Assembly: GCA_043101615.1 (NCBI GenBank)
Contig: JBICID010000017.1
Coordinates: 1-23,557 of the forward strand
Direction: 5' to 3'
Length of the DNA: 23,557 bases
Source of the DNA: JBLHKT01 sp043101615
GTDB taxonomy: Bacteria; Planctomycetota; Phycisphaerae; Phycisphaerales; UBA1924
The translations under genes were made by a program, and so were the position numbers. Under the pieces are notes generated by a model. That model worked only from the letters and a program-made list of their open reading frames with translations, made no database searches and was not told where the DNA came from. How positions within the stretch are numbered: the stretch's first letter is position 1; every line of letters starts with the position of its first letter. This document shows, one piece after another, positions 1 to 8,565 of this stretch.

Positions 1-264
1 CCCGGCAATCCGCACGCGCTCCCGCCTCCGTCCGCCCCGCTCCCGTTGGTCCCCCCCGTTCGCCCCCTCCCCCGGTCGCCCCTCCGGCCCACCCGCCACC
101 TCACGCCCGAACCCACCCGCCCACGGCCCGACCCACGGGCCACACAACCCACCCCGACCGGCCCATAATTGGTGGAGCCCACACGCGATATGCCCGATCT
201 CCCAGGCAAGAATCCCGATCCACCCGCCCCCCCCTCGTTCCCCCCGACCCGGCAGGAGACCCAC
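1..264. other. C-rich non-coding region upstream of the glycan operon
   Basis: This stretch is almost pure pyrimidine on the + strand and I see no credible gene in it. Frame 1 is open from the edge to a TAA at 163-165, but it would encode a low-complexity Pro/Arg-rich peptide. The only AT-rich hexamer is CATAAT at 164-169, one mismatch from a sigma-70 -10 box but without a matching -35 about 17 bp upstream. If it is a -10, transcription would begin near 176. The C excess fits the strand skew seen elsewhere in the window. Confidence 0.5.
125..141. other. Small GC hairpin upstream of the operon
   Basis: GGCCCG (125-130) and CGGGCC (136-141) form a perfect 6-bp stem with a 5-nt loop. No T tract follows on either strand. 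It could mark the 3' end of a gene to the left of the window or be a chance pairing in C-rich DNA. Confidence 0.2.
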
Positions 265-1332
265 GTGGAGCATCCCGAACGCTCGTCGAACGCCCCCGCC
301 CCGGACGTCTCCGTCGTTGTCCCCATGCTCAACGAGGAGGAGAACGTGCAGGCGATGTGGGAGGAGCTCTCCGGGCTCGCCGACTCCTGGGACTTCCGCG
401 TCGAGTTCATCTTCATCGACGACGGCTCGTACGACAAGACCCTGCCCAAGCTGCGCGAGCTGACCGCCGGCGACGACCGCGTCACCATCGTCCAGTTCGC
501 CCGGCGCTTCGGCCAGACCGCCGCCCTCGGCGCCGGGTTCCGCCACGCCCGCGCCCCCGTCGTCGTCCCCATGGACGCCGACCTGCAGAACGACCCCGCC
601 GACATCCCCATGCTCGTCGCCGCCCTCGACGAGGGCGACGGCTACGACGTCGTCTCCGGCTGGCGCAAGAACCGCAAGGACGCCCTCGTCCTCCGCAAGA
701 TCCCCTCGCGCTTCGCCAACCGCATGATCGCGCGCTTCACCCGCACCCACATTCACGACTACGGCTGCACACTCAAGGCCTACCGCGCCGAGATCCTCGA
801 CGGGCTCCACCTCTACGGCGAGATGCACCGATTCCTCCCCGCCCTCTGCCAGTGGCAGGGCGGGCGCATCACCGAGCGCGTCGTCAACCACCGCCCCCGC
901 ACCGCGGGCACCTCCAAGTACGGCATCATCCGCACCCTCAAGGTCCTGCTCGACCTCACCACCGTCAAGTTCCTGGGCGACTACCTCACCAAGCCCATGT
1001 ACTTCTTCGCCAAGGTCGGCTTCGGATTCTTCGTCGCCTCCATCGCCGTGGCTCTCATCGCCATCCTCCAGAAGTACGGCTGGTTCTTCGCCCCCGAGGA
1101 GGGCGTCAAGCTCCACCGCAACGTGCTCGTGCAGGTCTCCCTCACGCTTTTCGTGACCACCCTGCTTGTCCTCCTCGTCGGCGTCGTCTCCGAGCTGCTC
1201 GTCCGCATCTACCACGAGTCGCAGGACCTCCGCCCCTACCGCGTCCGCGCCACCTTCAGGCAGGGCCAGGACACGCCCGAGCCGCCCGCTCGCGAGACCG
1301 CCGGGAAGAACTCCGCCGAAGACGCGGCGTAA
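265..1332 (+). CDS. GT2 polyprenyl-phosphate-type glycosyltransferase
   Basis: This is a family 2 glycosyltransferase of the DPM1/GtrB/ArnC type. Such enzymes transfer a sugar from a nucleotide donor to undecaprenyl phosphate on the inner membrane face. The GT-A domain starts about 14 residues in with a hydrophobic beta strand and the PMLNEEENV motif. The metal-binding DxD lies in MDADLQND near residues 103-109. Two C-terminal membrane helices follow at about 244-268 and 287-313, as in GtrB-like proteins. I chose the GTG start because AGGAG (254-258) sits 6 nt before it and gives a normal N-terminus. In-frame starts at TTG 169 and ATG 190 would add a Pro-rich tail. It is the first gene of the array, with 9 bp to the next gene. 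Acceptor and sugar cannot be told from sequence. Its membrane-embedded partner may be the GT39-like protein at the other end of the array. Confidence 0.85.
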   Translation: MEHPERSSNAPAPDVSVVVPMLNEEENVQAMWEELSGLADSWDFRVEFIFIDDGSYDKTLPKLRELTAGDDRVTIVQFARRFGQTAALGAGFRHARAPVVVPMDADLQNDPADIPMLVAALDEGDGYDVVSGWRKNRKDALVLRKIPSRFANRMIARFTRTHIHDYGCTLKAYRAEILDGLHLYGEMHRFLPALCQWQGGRITERVVNHRPRTAGTSKYGIIRTLKVLLDLTTVKFLGDYLTKPMYFFAKVGFGFFVASIAVALIAILQKYGWFFAPEEGVKLHRNVLVQVSLTLFVTTLLVLLVGVVSELLVRIYHESQDLRPYRVRATFRQGQDTPEPPARETAGKNSAEDAA

Positions 1333-1341
1333 GGGGTCGCG

Positions 1342-1911
1342 ATGCCCTCCCCCATCGCACACGCCTCCCTCGCCGCGCTGGCGCCCCACGCGTCCGGGCG
1401 ACCCCTCTCCACCATCGGCGCGATCGCCCTGGCAGGCCTCACCGCCGTCTGGCTCGTCCTCCCGGACTTCGACTTCCTCTTCGCCCTCGTCGGCCTCACC
1501 GGCTCGGTCTACTCCCACGGCTCCTGGTCGCACAGCCTCCTCTGGGTCCTCCCCGCCGGCCTCGCCTTCGCCTTCGCCGCACGCGTCGTCCTCCACGGCG
1601 CCGGCCGCCCCGGCGTCGTGCGCCTCACCCTGATCGGCGCCGCCGCCATCGCCTCCCACCTCCTCATGGACTGGGCCAACTGGGGCTTCGGCGAGGCGCG
1701 CGGCATCATGCTGCTCTGGCCCCTCGACGACTCCCGCTTCAAGTCCCCCGTCCCCCTCTTCGTCGGCGCCAAGTGGTCCGAGCCCGGCAACCTCGGCGCA
1801 CACGCCATCACACTCGCCACCGAGCTCGCCTTCGCCCTGCTCGTCCTCGGCCTCGGCCTCGCGCTGCGACGCCGGTCGACGCGAAGCGCCGACGCGCCGG
1901 AGACCGCATGA
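1342..1911 (+). CDS. YdjM/DUF457-type membrane-bound metal-dependent hydrolase
   Basis: This 189-residue hydrophobic protein matches the YdjM/DUF457 family of inner-membrane putative metal-dependent hydrolases. Visible family features are the N-terminal PSPIAHA, LPDFDF at about residues 40-45, HGSWSHS at 59-65 and SHLLMDW at 105-111, followed by a WPL segment. The His and Asp residues are the presumed metal ligands. About four to five membrane segments can be read, ending with a Leu-rich helix and a short basic tail. AAGGGG lies a few bases before the ATG and acts as a ribosome site. The stop overlaps the next start as ATGA. No substrate is established for the family. In E. coli YdjM is LexA-controlled, but I see no LexA box here. 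Its place in a glycan array suggests a membrane-lipid or glycolipid role, which is inference. Confidence 0.75.
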   Translation: MPSPIAHASLAALAPHASGRPLSTIGAIALAGLTAVWLVLPDFDFLFALVGLTGSVYSHGSWSHSLLWVLPAGLAFAFAARVVLHGAGRPGVVRLTLIGAAAIASHLLMDWANWGFGEARGIMLLWPLDDSRFKSPVPLFVGAKWSEPGNLGAHAITLATELAFALLVLGLGLALRRRSTRSADAPETA

Positions 1912-2720
1912 CCCGCGCCGACCCCGCCACCGGGGGCGTGCCCGTGGACGCCCACGTCCACCTCCATCCCGAGCACTCCCTCGCGCGCGTCTACGCCCGC
2001 GCGGCCCGGCGCTTCGCCCGCGTCGCCCCCGGAACGCGCGGCGTCCTCATGCTCACACAGACCACCCGCGCCCGCGAAGCGCTCACCTCCCTCGCCGACG
2101 AGCCCCGCGGCTGGGCCTTCGAGCCCCTCGAGCCCGGCCTCTCCGGCCTCGCACGCCACCCCGACCGGGGCGAGGTCTTCGTCGTCCAAGGCCTCCAGAT
2201 CGTCACCCGCGACCGCCTCGAGGTCCTCGGCCTAGCCATGAGCGTCCCCGTCTTCGATCACCTCGACACACGCGAGACCATCGAGGCCGTGCTCGCCGGC
2301 GACGGCTTCCCCGTCCTCCCATGGGGCGTCGGCAAATGGTGGGGGGAGCGCGGCAAGCTCATCGGCGACCTCGTCCGCAACGCCCGCCACGGCGACCTCG
2401 CACTCGGCGACAACGCCGGACGCCCGTGGGGCTGGCCCAGGCCCAGGCAGTTCCGGCTCGCCGAGGAACGCGGCATCCCCGTCCTCCCGGGCTCCGACCC
2501 GCTCGCCATCCCGGGCCACCAGACTCGCCCCGCGAAGTACGGCCTGCTGGCCAACCTCACGCTCGACCCCGTCGCGCCCGCGGCCTCGCTGCGAGCCTGG
2601 CTCAAAGGCATCAGCGCCTCGCCGGAGCCCTTCGGCCGACGCACCGACCCGGTCTCGTTCGTGCTCGACCAGGCCAGCATCCGGGCCCGCAAGGCTGCGA
2701 ATCTTGGGGGTGTCGCCTGA
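1908..2720 (+). CDS. PHP/amidohydrolase-like metal-dependent protein
   Basis: This 270-residue soluble protein opens with VDAHVHLHPEH (about residues 13-23). That HxH on an early beta strand is typical of PHP-domain phosphoesterases and amidohydrolases. Later candidate ligand segments are FDHLDTRE, LPWGVGKWWGERG and LGDNAGRPWGWP, and the C-terminal part contains a GSDPLAIPGH segment. The arrangement looks like a TIM-barrel metalloenzyme, but I cannot place it in a named subfamily and no substrate is implied. The start is translationally coupled to the membrane protein upstream (ATGA), and the stop overlaps the GlpD-like gene (TGATG). These three genes therefore look like a functional unit. 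It could instead be a degenerate family member with a structural role. Confidence 0.6.
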   Translation: MTRADPATGGVPVDAHVHLHPEHSLARVYARAARRFARVAPGTRGVLMLTQTTRAREALTSLADEPRGWAFEPLEPGLSGLARHPDRGEVFVVQGLQIVTRDRLEVLGLAMSVPVFDHLDTRETIEAVLAGDGFPVLPWGVGKWWGERGKLIGDLVRNARHGDLALGDNAGRPWGWPRPRQFRLAEERGIPVLPGSDPLAIPGHQTRPAKYGLLANLTLDPVAPAASLRAWLKGISASPEPFGRRTDPVSFVLDQASIRARKAANLGGVA

Positions 2721-4291
2721 TGGCCCCGCCCGAGACAACCCTCATCGGTGCCCAGCACGCCGAGCACGCCTCGACCCAGGAGTTCGATCTCATCGTCGTC
2801 GGCGGCGGCATCACGGGCGCGTGGGCCACGCTCCTCGCCTCGCGGGCCGGGCTCCGCGTCTGCCTCGTCGAGGCACGCGACTTCGGCGCGGGCACCTCGC
2901 GTGTCAGCCACCGCATCCTGCACGGGGGATTCCGCTACCTGCAATCGCTCGACCTCCCCCGCCTGCGCGAGTCCGTCGAAGAGCGGGCGATGTACGCGCG
3001 CGAGTTCCCCGACCTCGTCACGCCGCTCGCCTGCCTGATGCCCCTGTACGGGCAGGGCCTGAAGCGTCCGGGCGCCTTCAAGGCCGCTTCGATCGCGTAC
3101 GAACTGCTCAAGCCCAAGTGCGACCGCGACCTCCCCGAATCGCTCCGCCTCCCGCCCGCCGGTGTAGTCTCCGGCGAGCAAACCCTGAAACTCTTCCCGC
3201 TCGCACGACCGGACGGCCTGAAGGGTGGGGGGGTCTGGCACGACGCGATGATGCGGTCGCACCCGCGCATCCTCATGTCCATCCTCCGGAAGGCGGGCGA
3301 GCGCGGCGCGGTCGCGCTCAATCACACACCCGCGCGAGAGCTGCTGACAGACAGCGGGGCAGTCTCCGGGGTCCGGGCAGTCCGTGCCGGGCGCTCACTC
3401 GACCTGCGAGCGAAGGCCGTGCTCGACACCACCGGCACTAGCGCAGGGCAATGGACCGGGAGTCAATCCAGGGCGGATGTCCCCGCGGCCCTCGCGTTCA
3501 ACCTCCTGCTCGACCGAGAACCGGTCTCCTCCCACGCCGTCGCGATCACGCCCCCGGCGACCGAGTCGGATCCCTCCCCGCGGACCTACTTCCTCGTGGC
3601 GCGTTCCGGGCGGATCGCCGCGGGCACCACGCACGTCCCCGCCCGGGGAGCTTCCAAGGACACACTCGTCTCGGGCATGCTCGACGACCTGAACCGGGCC
3701 GCGCCCGGGCTCGATCTCAATCCGTCCGACGTGCTCCGCATCGACGCGGGCCTGCTCCCGACCGAGCGCCCCGGGGACGCCGAACCCAGCGACCGCCCGA
3801 CGGTGATCGATCACGCGAAAGCAGGCGGGCCCAGGGGCCTCGCCACGGCGGTCGCGGTCAAGTACACCACCGCCCGCAGGACCGCCGCGGAGGGCCTCCG
3901 GTTGCTCGGGCATGAAATCGCGGTCAAGCCGCACGGGGGCTCGCCCGGGGCGAGCGAGGCCTGCACGACCGAACCGGCCCACTCGCTGCTGCTCGACCCC
4001 TCCCCGTCCCTCGACACCCTGCTCGCGTCTCCCGACACCCTCGCGGGGTTCTGCCAAGCCGAGGGGGTCCAGACGCTGGAAGACCTGGTGCTGGGACGCA
4101 CCGAATGGGGTGAACTCCCCGCGCACGCCGAGTCCATCGCCGAGCCCCTGTTCGACGCGCTCGCCCCCCTCCTCCGCTGGGACCCAGCCCAAAAGCCCGC
4201 CCAACTCCGGCGACTGGCTCACGCGGCCCGGGGCGACTGGCCGAAGGTGGTGGAGGAACCGCCCACGTCGGGGGATCATCCTGCGCCATGA
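2720..4291 (+). CDS. GlpD-like FAD-dependent glycerol-3-phosphate dehydrogenase homologue
   Basis: This 523-residue protein belongs to the GlpD/GlpA family of FAD oxidoreductases, which normally oxidise sn-glycerol 3-phosphate to dihydroxyacetone phosphate and pass electrons to quinone. The FAD dinucleotide motif GGGITG is at residues 28-33. A GTS segment and HGGFRYLQ (GlpD HGGLRYLE) follow. Lys381 in VKYTTARR matches the GGKLTTYR lysine, and a C-terminal TLEDLVLGRT matches the DAO_C segment TLEDxLxRRT. One difference stands out: the AGLRPL segment, whose Arg is a substrate residue in E. coli GlpD, reads AGLLPTER at about 343-350, with Leu346 in place of Arg. Activity on glycerol 3-phosphate is therefore uncertain. 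Codon usage is more mixed at third positions than in neighbouring genes. It overlaps both neighbours by a few bases. Confidence 0.75.
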   Translation: MAPPETTLIGAQHAEHASTQEFDLIVVGGGITGAWATLLASRAGLRVCLVEARDFGAGTSRVSHRILHGGFRYLQSLDLPRLRESVEERAMYAREFPDLVTPLACLMPLYGQGLKRPGAFKAASIAYELLKPKCDRDLPESLRLPPAGVVSGEQTLKLFPLARPDGLKGGGVWHDAMMRSHPRILMSILRKAGERGAVALNHTPARELLTDSGAVSGVRAVRAGRSLDLRAKAVLDTTGTSAGQWTGSQSRADVPAALAFNLLLDREPVSSHAVAITPPATESDPSPRTYFLVARSGRIAAGTTHVPARGASKDTLVSGMLDDLNRAAPGLDLNPSDVLRIDAGLLPTERPGDAEPSDRPTVIDHAKAGGPRGLATAVAVKYTTARRTAAEGLRLLGHEIAVKPHGGSPGASEACTTEPAHSLLLDPSPSLDTLLASPDTLAGFCQAEGVQTLEDLVLGRTEWGELPAHAESIAEPLFDALAPLLRWDPAQKPAQLRRLAHAARGDWPKVVEEPPTSGDHPAP

Positions 4292-5544
4292 CCGCTGCGA
4301 CCGACAACCCGCTCCGCGTGCTCGTCCTCGCACCGCACGCCTTCTACATCGACCGGGGCACCCCCATCGACGTGGACATCCTCGTGCGCGCCCTCTGCGA
4401 GAAGGGCTACCGGGTTGACCTCGCCTGCTACCACGAGGGCGAGCCCCGCGACTACCCCGGCCTCACCATCCACCGCATCGACCCCGGCCAGGGCCTCGAT
4501 GCCATCGGCCCGGGCTTCTCCGGCAAGAAACTCAGGGCCGACCGCCACCTCTTCGCCCTCGCCATGCGCCTCGCCCACCAGAACGACTACGACGTCGTGC
4601 ACGCCGGCGAGGAGGCCGTCTTCATCGCCATGTGGATCAAGGCCCGCCTCGGCGTGCCGTACGTCTACGACATGGACTCCTCCATCGCCCAGCAGATGGT
4701 CGAGAAGATGGGCTTCCTGCGCCCCGTCGCCTTCGGCTTCAACTTCATGGAGGCCAGGGCCATCAAGGGCGCCCTCGCCTGCGCTCCCGTCTGCCACGCG
4801 CTCGGCGACCTCGCCAGCAAACGCGGCGCACGCCACTACGAGGTCCTGCACGACATCTCACAGATCGACCCCGACGCCATGACCGCCGGCGACCGAGACC
4901 TCCGGGCCGAGCTCGGGCTCGACGGCCCGGTCTTCATGTACGTCGGCAACTTCGAGACCTACCAGGGCGTCGGTCTGCTGCTGGAGGGCTTCGCCGAGGC
5001 GCACAGGCGGGGCACGAAGGCCTCCCTCGTCATCGCCGGAGGCTCCGACGACCACATCGCCGAATACACCGCCCGCGCCACCGCCCTCGGCCTCGACGGC
5101 GTCGCCCACTTCATCGGACGCTGGCCCGTCGCCCGCCTCGGCGAGCTGCTCGCCCAGGCCGACGTCCTCGCCGCCCCCCGCACCAGGGGCGTGAACACCC
5201 CCCAGAAGATCTTCCCGTACATGCACTCGGGCAGGGCCGTCCTCCTGACCCGCCTGCCCACGCACACCCAGATCGTGGACGACTCGGTCTGCATGCTCGC
5301 CGACCCCACCCCGGACGCCTTCGCCGACGCCATCCACCGGCTCGCCACCGACGACGGCCTCCGGGCCCGCCTCGGCGCCGCCGGGCGGGCCTTCGTCGAG
5401 CGCGACCACGTCTACCCCGCCCACCGAGACCGGGTGGACCGGCTCTACCATCACGTCGAAGCCCAGCTCAACCGGCGCCCGAACGAGGACGCCGACGACC
5501 CCGAGACCATCCACAACGGCACACCCGCGGAGACCGCCCGATGA
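4288..5544 (+). CDS. GT4-family glycosyltransferase
   Basis: This 418-residue protein is a GT-B fold family 4 glycosyltransferase, a retaining enzyme that uses nucleotide sugars. The N-terminal half has the opening LVLAPHAFYIDRGTPIDVDILVRAL, the segment that normally carries the glycine-rich acceptor-side loop. The second domain begins near residue 210 with GPVFMYVGNFETYQGVGLL, the typical start of the donor domain, followed by LVIAGGS. The C-terminal segment TPQKIFPYMHSGRAVLL replaces the usual E-x7-E region. Translation is coupled upstream (ATGA at 4288) and downstream (ATGA at 5541). It probably builds the repeat unit or a glycolipid on the cytoplasmic face. Sugar specificity cannot be predicted. 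Confidence 0.8.
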   Translation: MTAATDNPLRVLVLAPHAFYIDRGTPIDVDILVRALCEKGYRVDLACYHEGEPRDYPGLTIHRIDPGQGLDAIGPGFSGKKLRADRHLFALAMRLAHQNDYDVVHAGEEAVFIAMWIKARLGVPYVYDMDSSIAQQMVEKMGFLRPVAFGFNFMEARAIKGALACAPVCHALGDLASKRGARHYEVLHDISQIDPDAMTAGDRDLRAELGLDGPVFMYVGNFETYQGVGLLLEGFAEAHRRGTKASLVIAGGSDDHIAEYTARATALGLDGVAHFIGRWPVARLGELLAQADVLAAPRTRGVNTPQKIFPYMHSGRAVLLTRLPTHTQIVDDSVCMLADPTPDAFADAIHRLATDDGLRARLGAAGRAFVERDHVYPAHRDRVDRLYHHVEAQLNRRPNEDADDPETIHNGTPAETAR

Positions 5545-6527
5545 AGATCCTTGTCACCGGAGCCACCGGATTCACCGGCAGCGGCCTCGTCCGCCGCCTC
5601 ATCGAGGACGGCCACCAGGTCGTCGGCCTCGACAACCAGGAGGGGCTCTTCTTCGACGAGCTCAAGGCCCTCGGCGCCGACCTCCGCCTCGGCTCCGTCA
5701 CCGACAAGCAGGCCGTGGCGAGCGCGATGAAGGACTGCGAGGTCGTGCACCACCTCGCCGCCGCCTTCCGCAAGCTCAACGTCCCCGACTCCGTCTACGA
5801 CGACATCAACAAGGAGGGCACCCGCGTCGTCTGCGAGTGCTGCCAGGAGCTCGGCGTCCGCAAGCTCATGTACTGCTCCACCCAGGGCGTGCACGGCCAC
5901 ATCGAGAACCCCCCCGGCGACGAGTCCTCGCCCATCGCACCCGCCGACCACTACCAGCTCACCAAGTGGTACGGCGAGGAGGTCGTGCAGGAATACGTCA
6001 AGGACAAGGGACTGAACGCCGTGATCGTCCGCCCGACCGCCATCTACGGCCCCGGCGATCCGGCCCGCTTCCTCCACCTGTTCAAGCTGGCCAAGAAGGG
6101 CAGCTTCCTCATGTTCGGCGACGGGAAGACCACCTACCACCCCGTCTACATCGACAACCTCTCCGAGTGCTTCATCAAGGCGGTCGAGAAAGAAGGCAAC
6201 GCCGGCGAGGCCTACCTCGGCGCCGACGCCGAGTACTTCACCCTCAACGACCTGGTCAAGAAGGTCGGACAGGCCATCGGCGTGGACGTCAAGATCCGCC
6301 ACGTCCCCTTCACACCCATCTACGCCGCGGCGGTCGTCTGCGAGGCCGTCTGCAAGCCCCTGAAGATCTCCCCGCCCCTCTTCCCACGGCGCGTCGATTG
6401 GTTCCGCCAGGTCCGGGCCTTCAAGATCGACAAGGCACGCAACGAGCTCGGCTACGAGCCCAAGATCGGCATCGAGGAGGGCCTCAAGCGAACCGGCGAG
6501 TGGTACAAGCAGAAGGGCTACCTTTAA
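5541..6527 (+). CDS. NAD-dependent epimerase/dehydratase (extended SDR)
   Basis: This 328-residue protein is an extended short-chain dehydrogenase of the GalE/RfbB superfamily, acting on nucleotide sugars or related hydroxy groups. The NAD motif TGATGFTG is at residues 6-13, and the acidic residue after beta-2 is in GLDN. The catalytic pair is Tyr138 and Lys142 in YQLTK. The segment RPTAIYGPGDP is the usual substrate-side motif, and HPVYIDNL is the conserved loop after it. Its C-terminus (FKIDKARNELGYEP, then GLKRTGEWYKQKGYL) is also typical. The start overlaps the GT4 stop as ATGA, and 27 bp separate it from the asparagine synthetase gene. It could be a sugar epimerase, a 4,6-dehydratase or a hydroxysteroid-type dehydrogenase. 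The setting favours a sugar-modifying role. Confidence 0.8.
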   Translation: MKILVTGATGFTGSGLVRRLIEDGHQVVGLDNQEGLFFDELKALGADLRLGSVTDKQAVASAMKDCEVVHHLAAAFRKLNVPDSVYDDINKEGTRVVCECCQELGVRKLMYCSTQGVHGHIENPPGDESSPIAPADHYQLTKWYGEEVVQEYVKDKGLNAVIVRPTAIYGPGDPARFLHLFKLAKKGSFLMFGDGKTTYHPVYIDNLSECFIKAVEKEGNAGEAYLGADAEYFTLNDLVKKVGQAIGVDVKIRHVPFTPIYAAAVVCEAVCKPLKISPPLFPRRVDWFRQVRAFKIDKARNELGYEPKIGIEEGLKRTGEWYKQKGYL

Positions 6528-6554
6528 GAGCCCCTCAACAGCGGAAGACGAGCC

Positions 6555-8543
6555 ATGTGCGGCATCGCCGGATTCATCACCCCCCAGCCCCTGAGCGATC
6601 AGACGATCGGAGCGGTGGACGCCGCCATCGCCCACCGGGGCCCCGACGACGCCGGCGTCTGGCGGGGTGAGCACGCGGGACGGCACGTTACCCTCGTCCA
6701 CCGCCGCCTCTCCATCCTCGATCTCGACCACGGGCACCAGCCCATGCTCGGGGCCGGCGGTCGTCACGTCATCGTCTACAACGGCGAGATCTACAACTCC
6801 CCCCAGCTCCGCGAGCGCCTCAAGGCCGACGGGCACGCCTTCGAGACCACCTGCGACACCGAGGTCCTCCTCCGTCTCTACGAGGCCAAGGGCGAGGCCA
6901 TGGTGGACGATCTCCGGGGCATGTTCGCGTTCGCGATCTGGGACACCCACACCGGCGAGCTCTTCCTCGCACGCGACCACCACGGCCAGAAGCCCCTGTT
7001 CTACCTCCACGACCCCGACGCCGGCGTCTTCGCCTTCGCCAGCGAGATCAAGGGTCTGCTCGCCTCCGGCCTTGTCCGGGCCGAGATCGACCCCGAGACC
7101 CTCTGGCACCACGCCGGCCTGCGCTTCTGCCCCGGCGAGCGCACCCTCATCAAGGGCGTCTGCAAGCTCGACACCGCCACCCGCGCCGTCTACTCCCCGG
7201 CCACCGGCGCCCTCCGGACCGAACGCTACTGGCAGCAGGACTGGTCGCAGAAGACCGAGATGACCTTCGACGAGGCCCTCGACCGCCTCGACTCGGTCCT
7301 CTCCGATTCCGTGCACGCCCACCTGCTCTCCGACGTGCCGACGGGCAGCTTCCTGTCCGGCGGGCTCGATTCGTCCACCATCGCCGCCCTCGCCACCCGC
7401 CACGCCGGCAAGGGATGGCCGACGTTCTCGATCGGCGTCGGAGACGGAGACTTCTCCGAGCTCCCGGCCGCCAGGCTCGCCTCCGACACCATCGGCTCCG
7501 ACCACCACGAGCTCAAGATCAACCCCGACCTCTTCCTCATGCTCCCGGACGTCCTCTGGCACCTCGAGGAGCCCGCCGACCAGCCCGCCGTGGGCATGTA
7601 CCTGCTATCACAGTTCGCCCGGCGCACCGTCAAGGTCGCCCTCGGCGGCGAGGGAGGCGACGAGCACTTCGGCGGCTACACCCGCTACACCCAGTCCCCC
7701 GTCCTCAAGGCCTACCAGCGCATCCCGCGACTGCTCCGCACCGCACTCTACGCACCCGCCGTCCGTCTCCTCCCCGAGAGCTACAGCTACTACTCCCTCG
7801 CGATGCAGGCGCGCTGGCTCCACGAGATCACCCTCAGGCAGGGCGCCGACCGCCACACCCACATCCTCACCTTCTGGCGCTTCCCACACGAGGAGCGCAC
7901 CGCCCTCTTCACAGGCGACGCCCTCCGACGCATCGACGACCCCGACACCTCACGCTTCGTCGCACGCTGGCACGACGCCGGGCTCGCCGACACCGAGCCA
8001 GACCGCTACATGCTCACCGAGATGTCGCTCCGCATGGCCAACTCCGACCTCCGCACCGCCGACCGCGTCAGCATGGCCCACGCCCTCGAGCTCCGCAGCC
8101 CGATCGTCGACCGCGAGGTCACCGCGTTCGCCGCGGCGCTCCCCACCACCTACAAGATCCGCGGCAAGAAGCTCAAGATCCTCCTCCGAGAGCTCAACCG
8201 GCGCATGTTCCCCCCGGAGTTCACCGACCGGCCCAAGTACGGCTTCAGCTTCCCCATGGCACGATGGTTCCAGACCGACCTGGCCGACTTCGCCCGCACC
8301 ACCCTCCTCGACGGGGGGCTCGTCGGCTCCGGCCTCTTCAACCGCGACACCGTCGCCGATATCCTCGACACACACCGCGCAGGAAAGCGCGACCTCGGAC
8401 TCCAGATCTGGTACCTCATCAACCTGGAGATCTGGCGACGGCTGTTCATCCTCGGCGAGGACCGAGAACAACTCAGGGCCGACATCGCCGGGCAACTCGA
8501 AAATTCCGGCGCACACTCAGGCGGAAACCACGCCGCCGCCTGA
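6555..8543 (+). CDS. asnB: Glutamine-hydrolysing asparagine synthetase family protein (AsnB type)
   Basis: This 662-residue protein has the full two-domain layout of AsnB, which transfers glutamine-derived ammonia to a carboxylate activated by ATP. The N-terminal Ntn-hydrolase domain starts MCGIAGF with catalytic Cys2, then AHRGPDDAG, NGEIYN and CDTEVLLRLYE. The synthetase domain has the PP-loop SGGLDSST at about 268-275, GGEGGDEHFGGY, and a C-terminal ELRSPIVDRE segment. GGAAG upstream of the ATG is the likely ribosome site. In polysaccharide clusters such enzymes often amidate uronic acids or other sugar carboxylates rather than make free asparagine, and the glycosyltransferase neighbours favour that here. 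It may also supply ammonia to the Cys2-less paralogue just downstream. The symbol refers to the family; the true substrate is unproven. Confidence 0.85.
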   Translation: MCGIAGFITPQPLSDQTIGAVDAAIAHRGPDDAGVWRGEHAGRHVTLVHRRLSILDLDHGHQPMLGAGGRHVIVYNGEIYNSPQLRERLKADGHAFETTCDTEVLLRLYEAKGEAMVDDLRGMFAFAIWDTHTGELFLARDHHGQKPLFYLHDPDAGVFAFASEIKGLLASGLVRAEIDPETLWHHAGLRFCPGERTLIKGVCKLDTATRAVYSPATGALRTERYWQQDWSQKTEMTFDEALDRLDSVLSDSVHAHLLSDVPTGSFLSGGLDSSTIAALATRHAGKGWPTFSIGVGDGDFSELPAARLASDTIGSDHHELKINPDLFLMLPDVLWHLEEPADQPAVGMYLLSQFARRTVKVALGGEGGDEHFGGYTRYTQSPVLKAYQRIPRLLRTALYAPAVRLLPESYSYYSLAMQARWLHEITLRQGADRHTHILTFWRFPHEERTALFTGDALRRIDDPDTSRFVARWHDAGLADTEPDRYMLTEMSLRMANSDLRTADRVSMAHALELRSPIVDREVTAFAAALPTTYKIRGKKLKILLRELNRRMFPPEFTDRPKYGFSFPMARWFQTDLADFARTTLLDGGLVGSGLFNRDTVADILDTHRAGKRDLGLQIWYLINLEIWRRLFILGEDREQLRADIAGQLENSGAHSGGNHAAA

Positions 8544-8565
8544 CGGAGCCATCCAAGAGCAGACC

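Noticed and set aside
1..165. Left-edge open frame ending at TAA 163-165
   Set aside because: Pro/Arg-rich low-complexity translation in pyrimidine-rich DNA; long open frames are expected by chance at this GC content.
357..1907. Long open frame running in from 357 to the PHP-like gene
   Set aside because: It is an Arg/Pro-rich shadow of the GT2 and YdjM-like genes in another frame; the real gene starts at ATG 1908, coupled to the preceding stop.
5451..7562. 703-codon - strand open frame
   Set aside because: A Val/Gly/Glu-rich shadow opposite the SDR and asnB genes with no family motifs.
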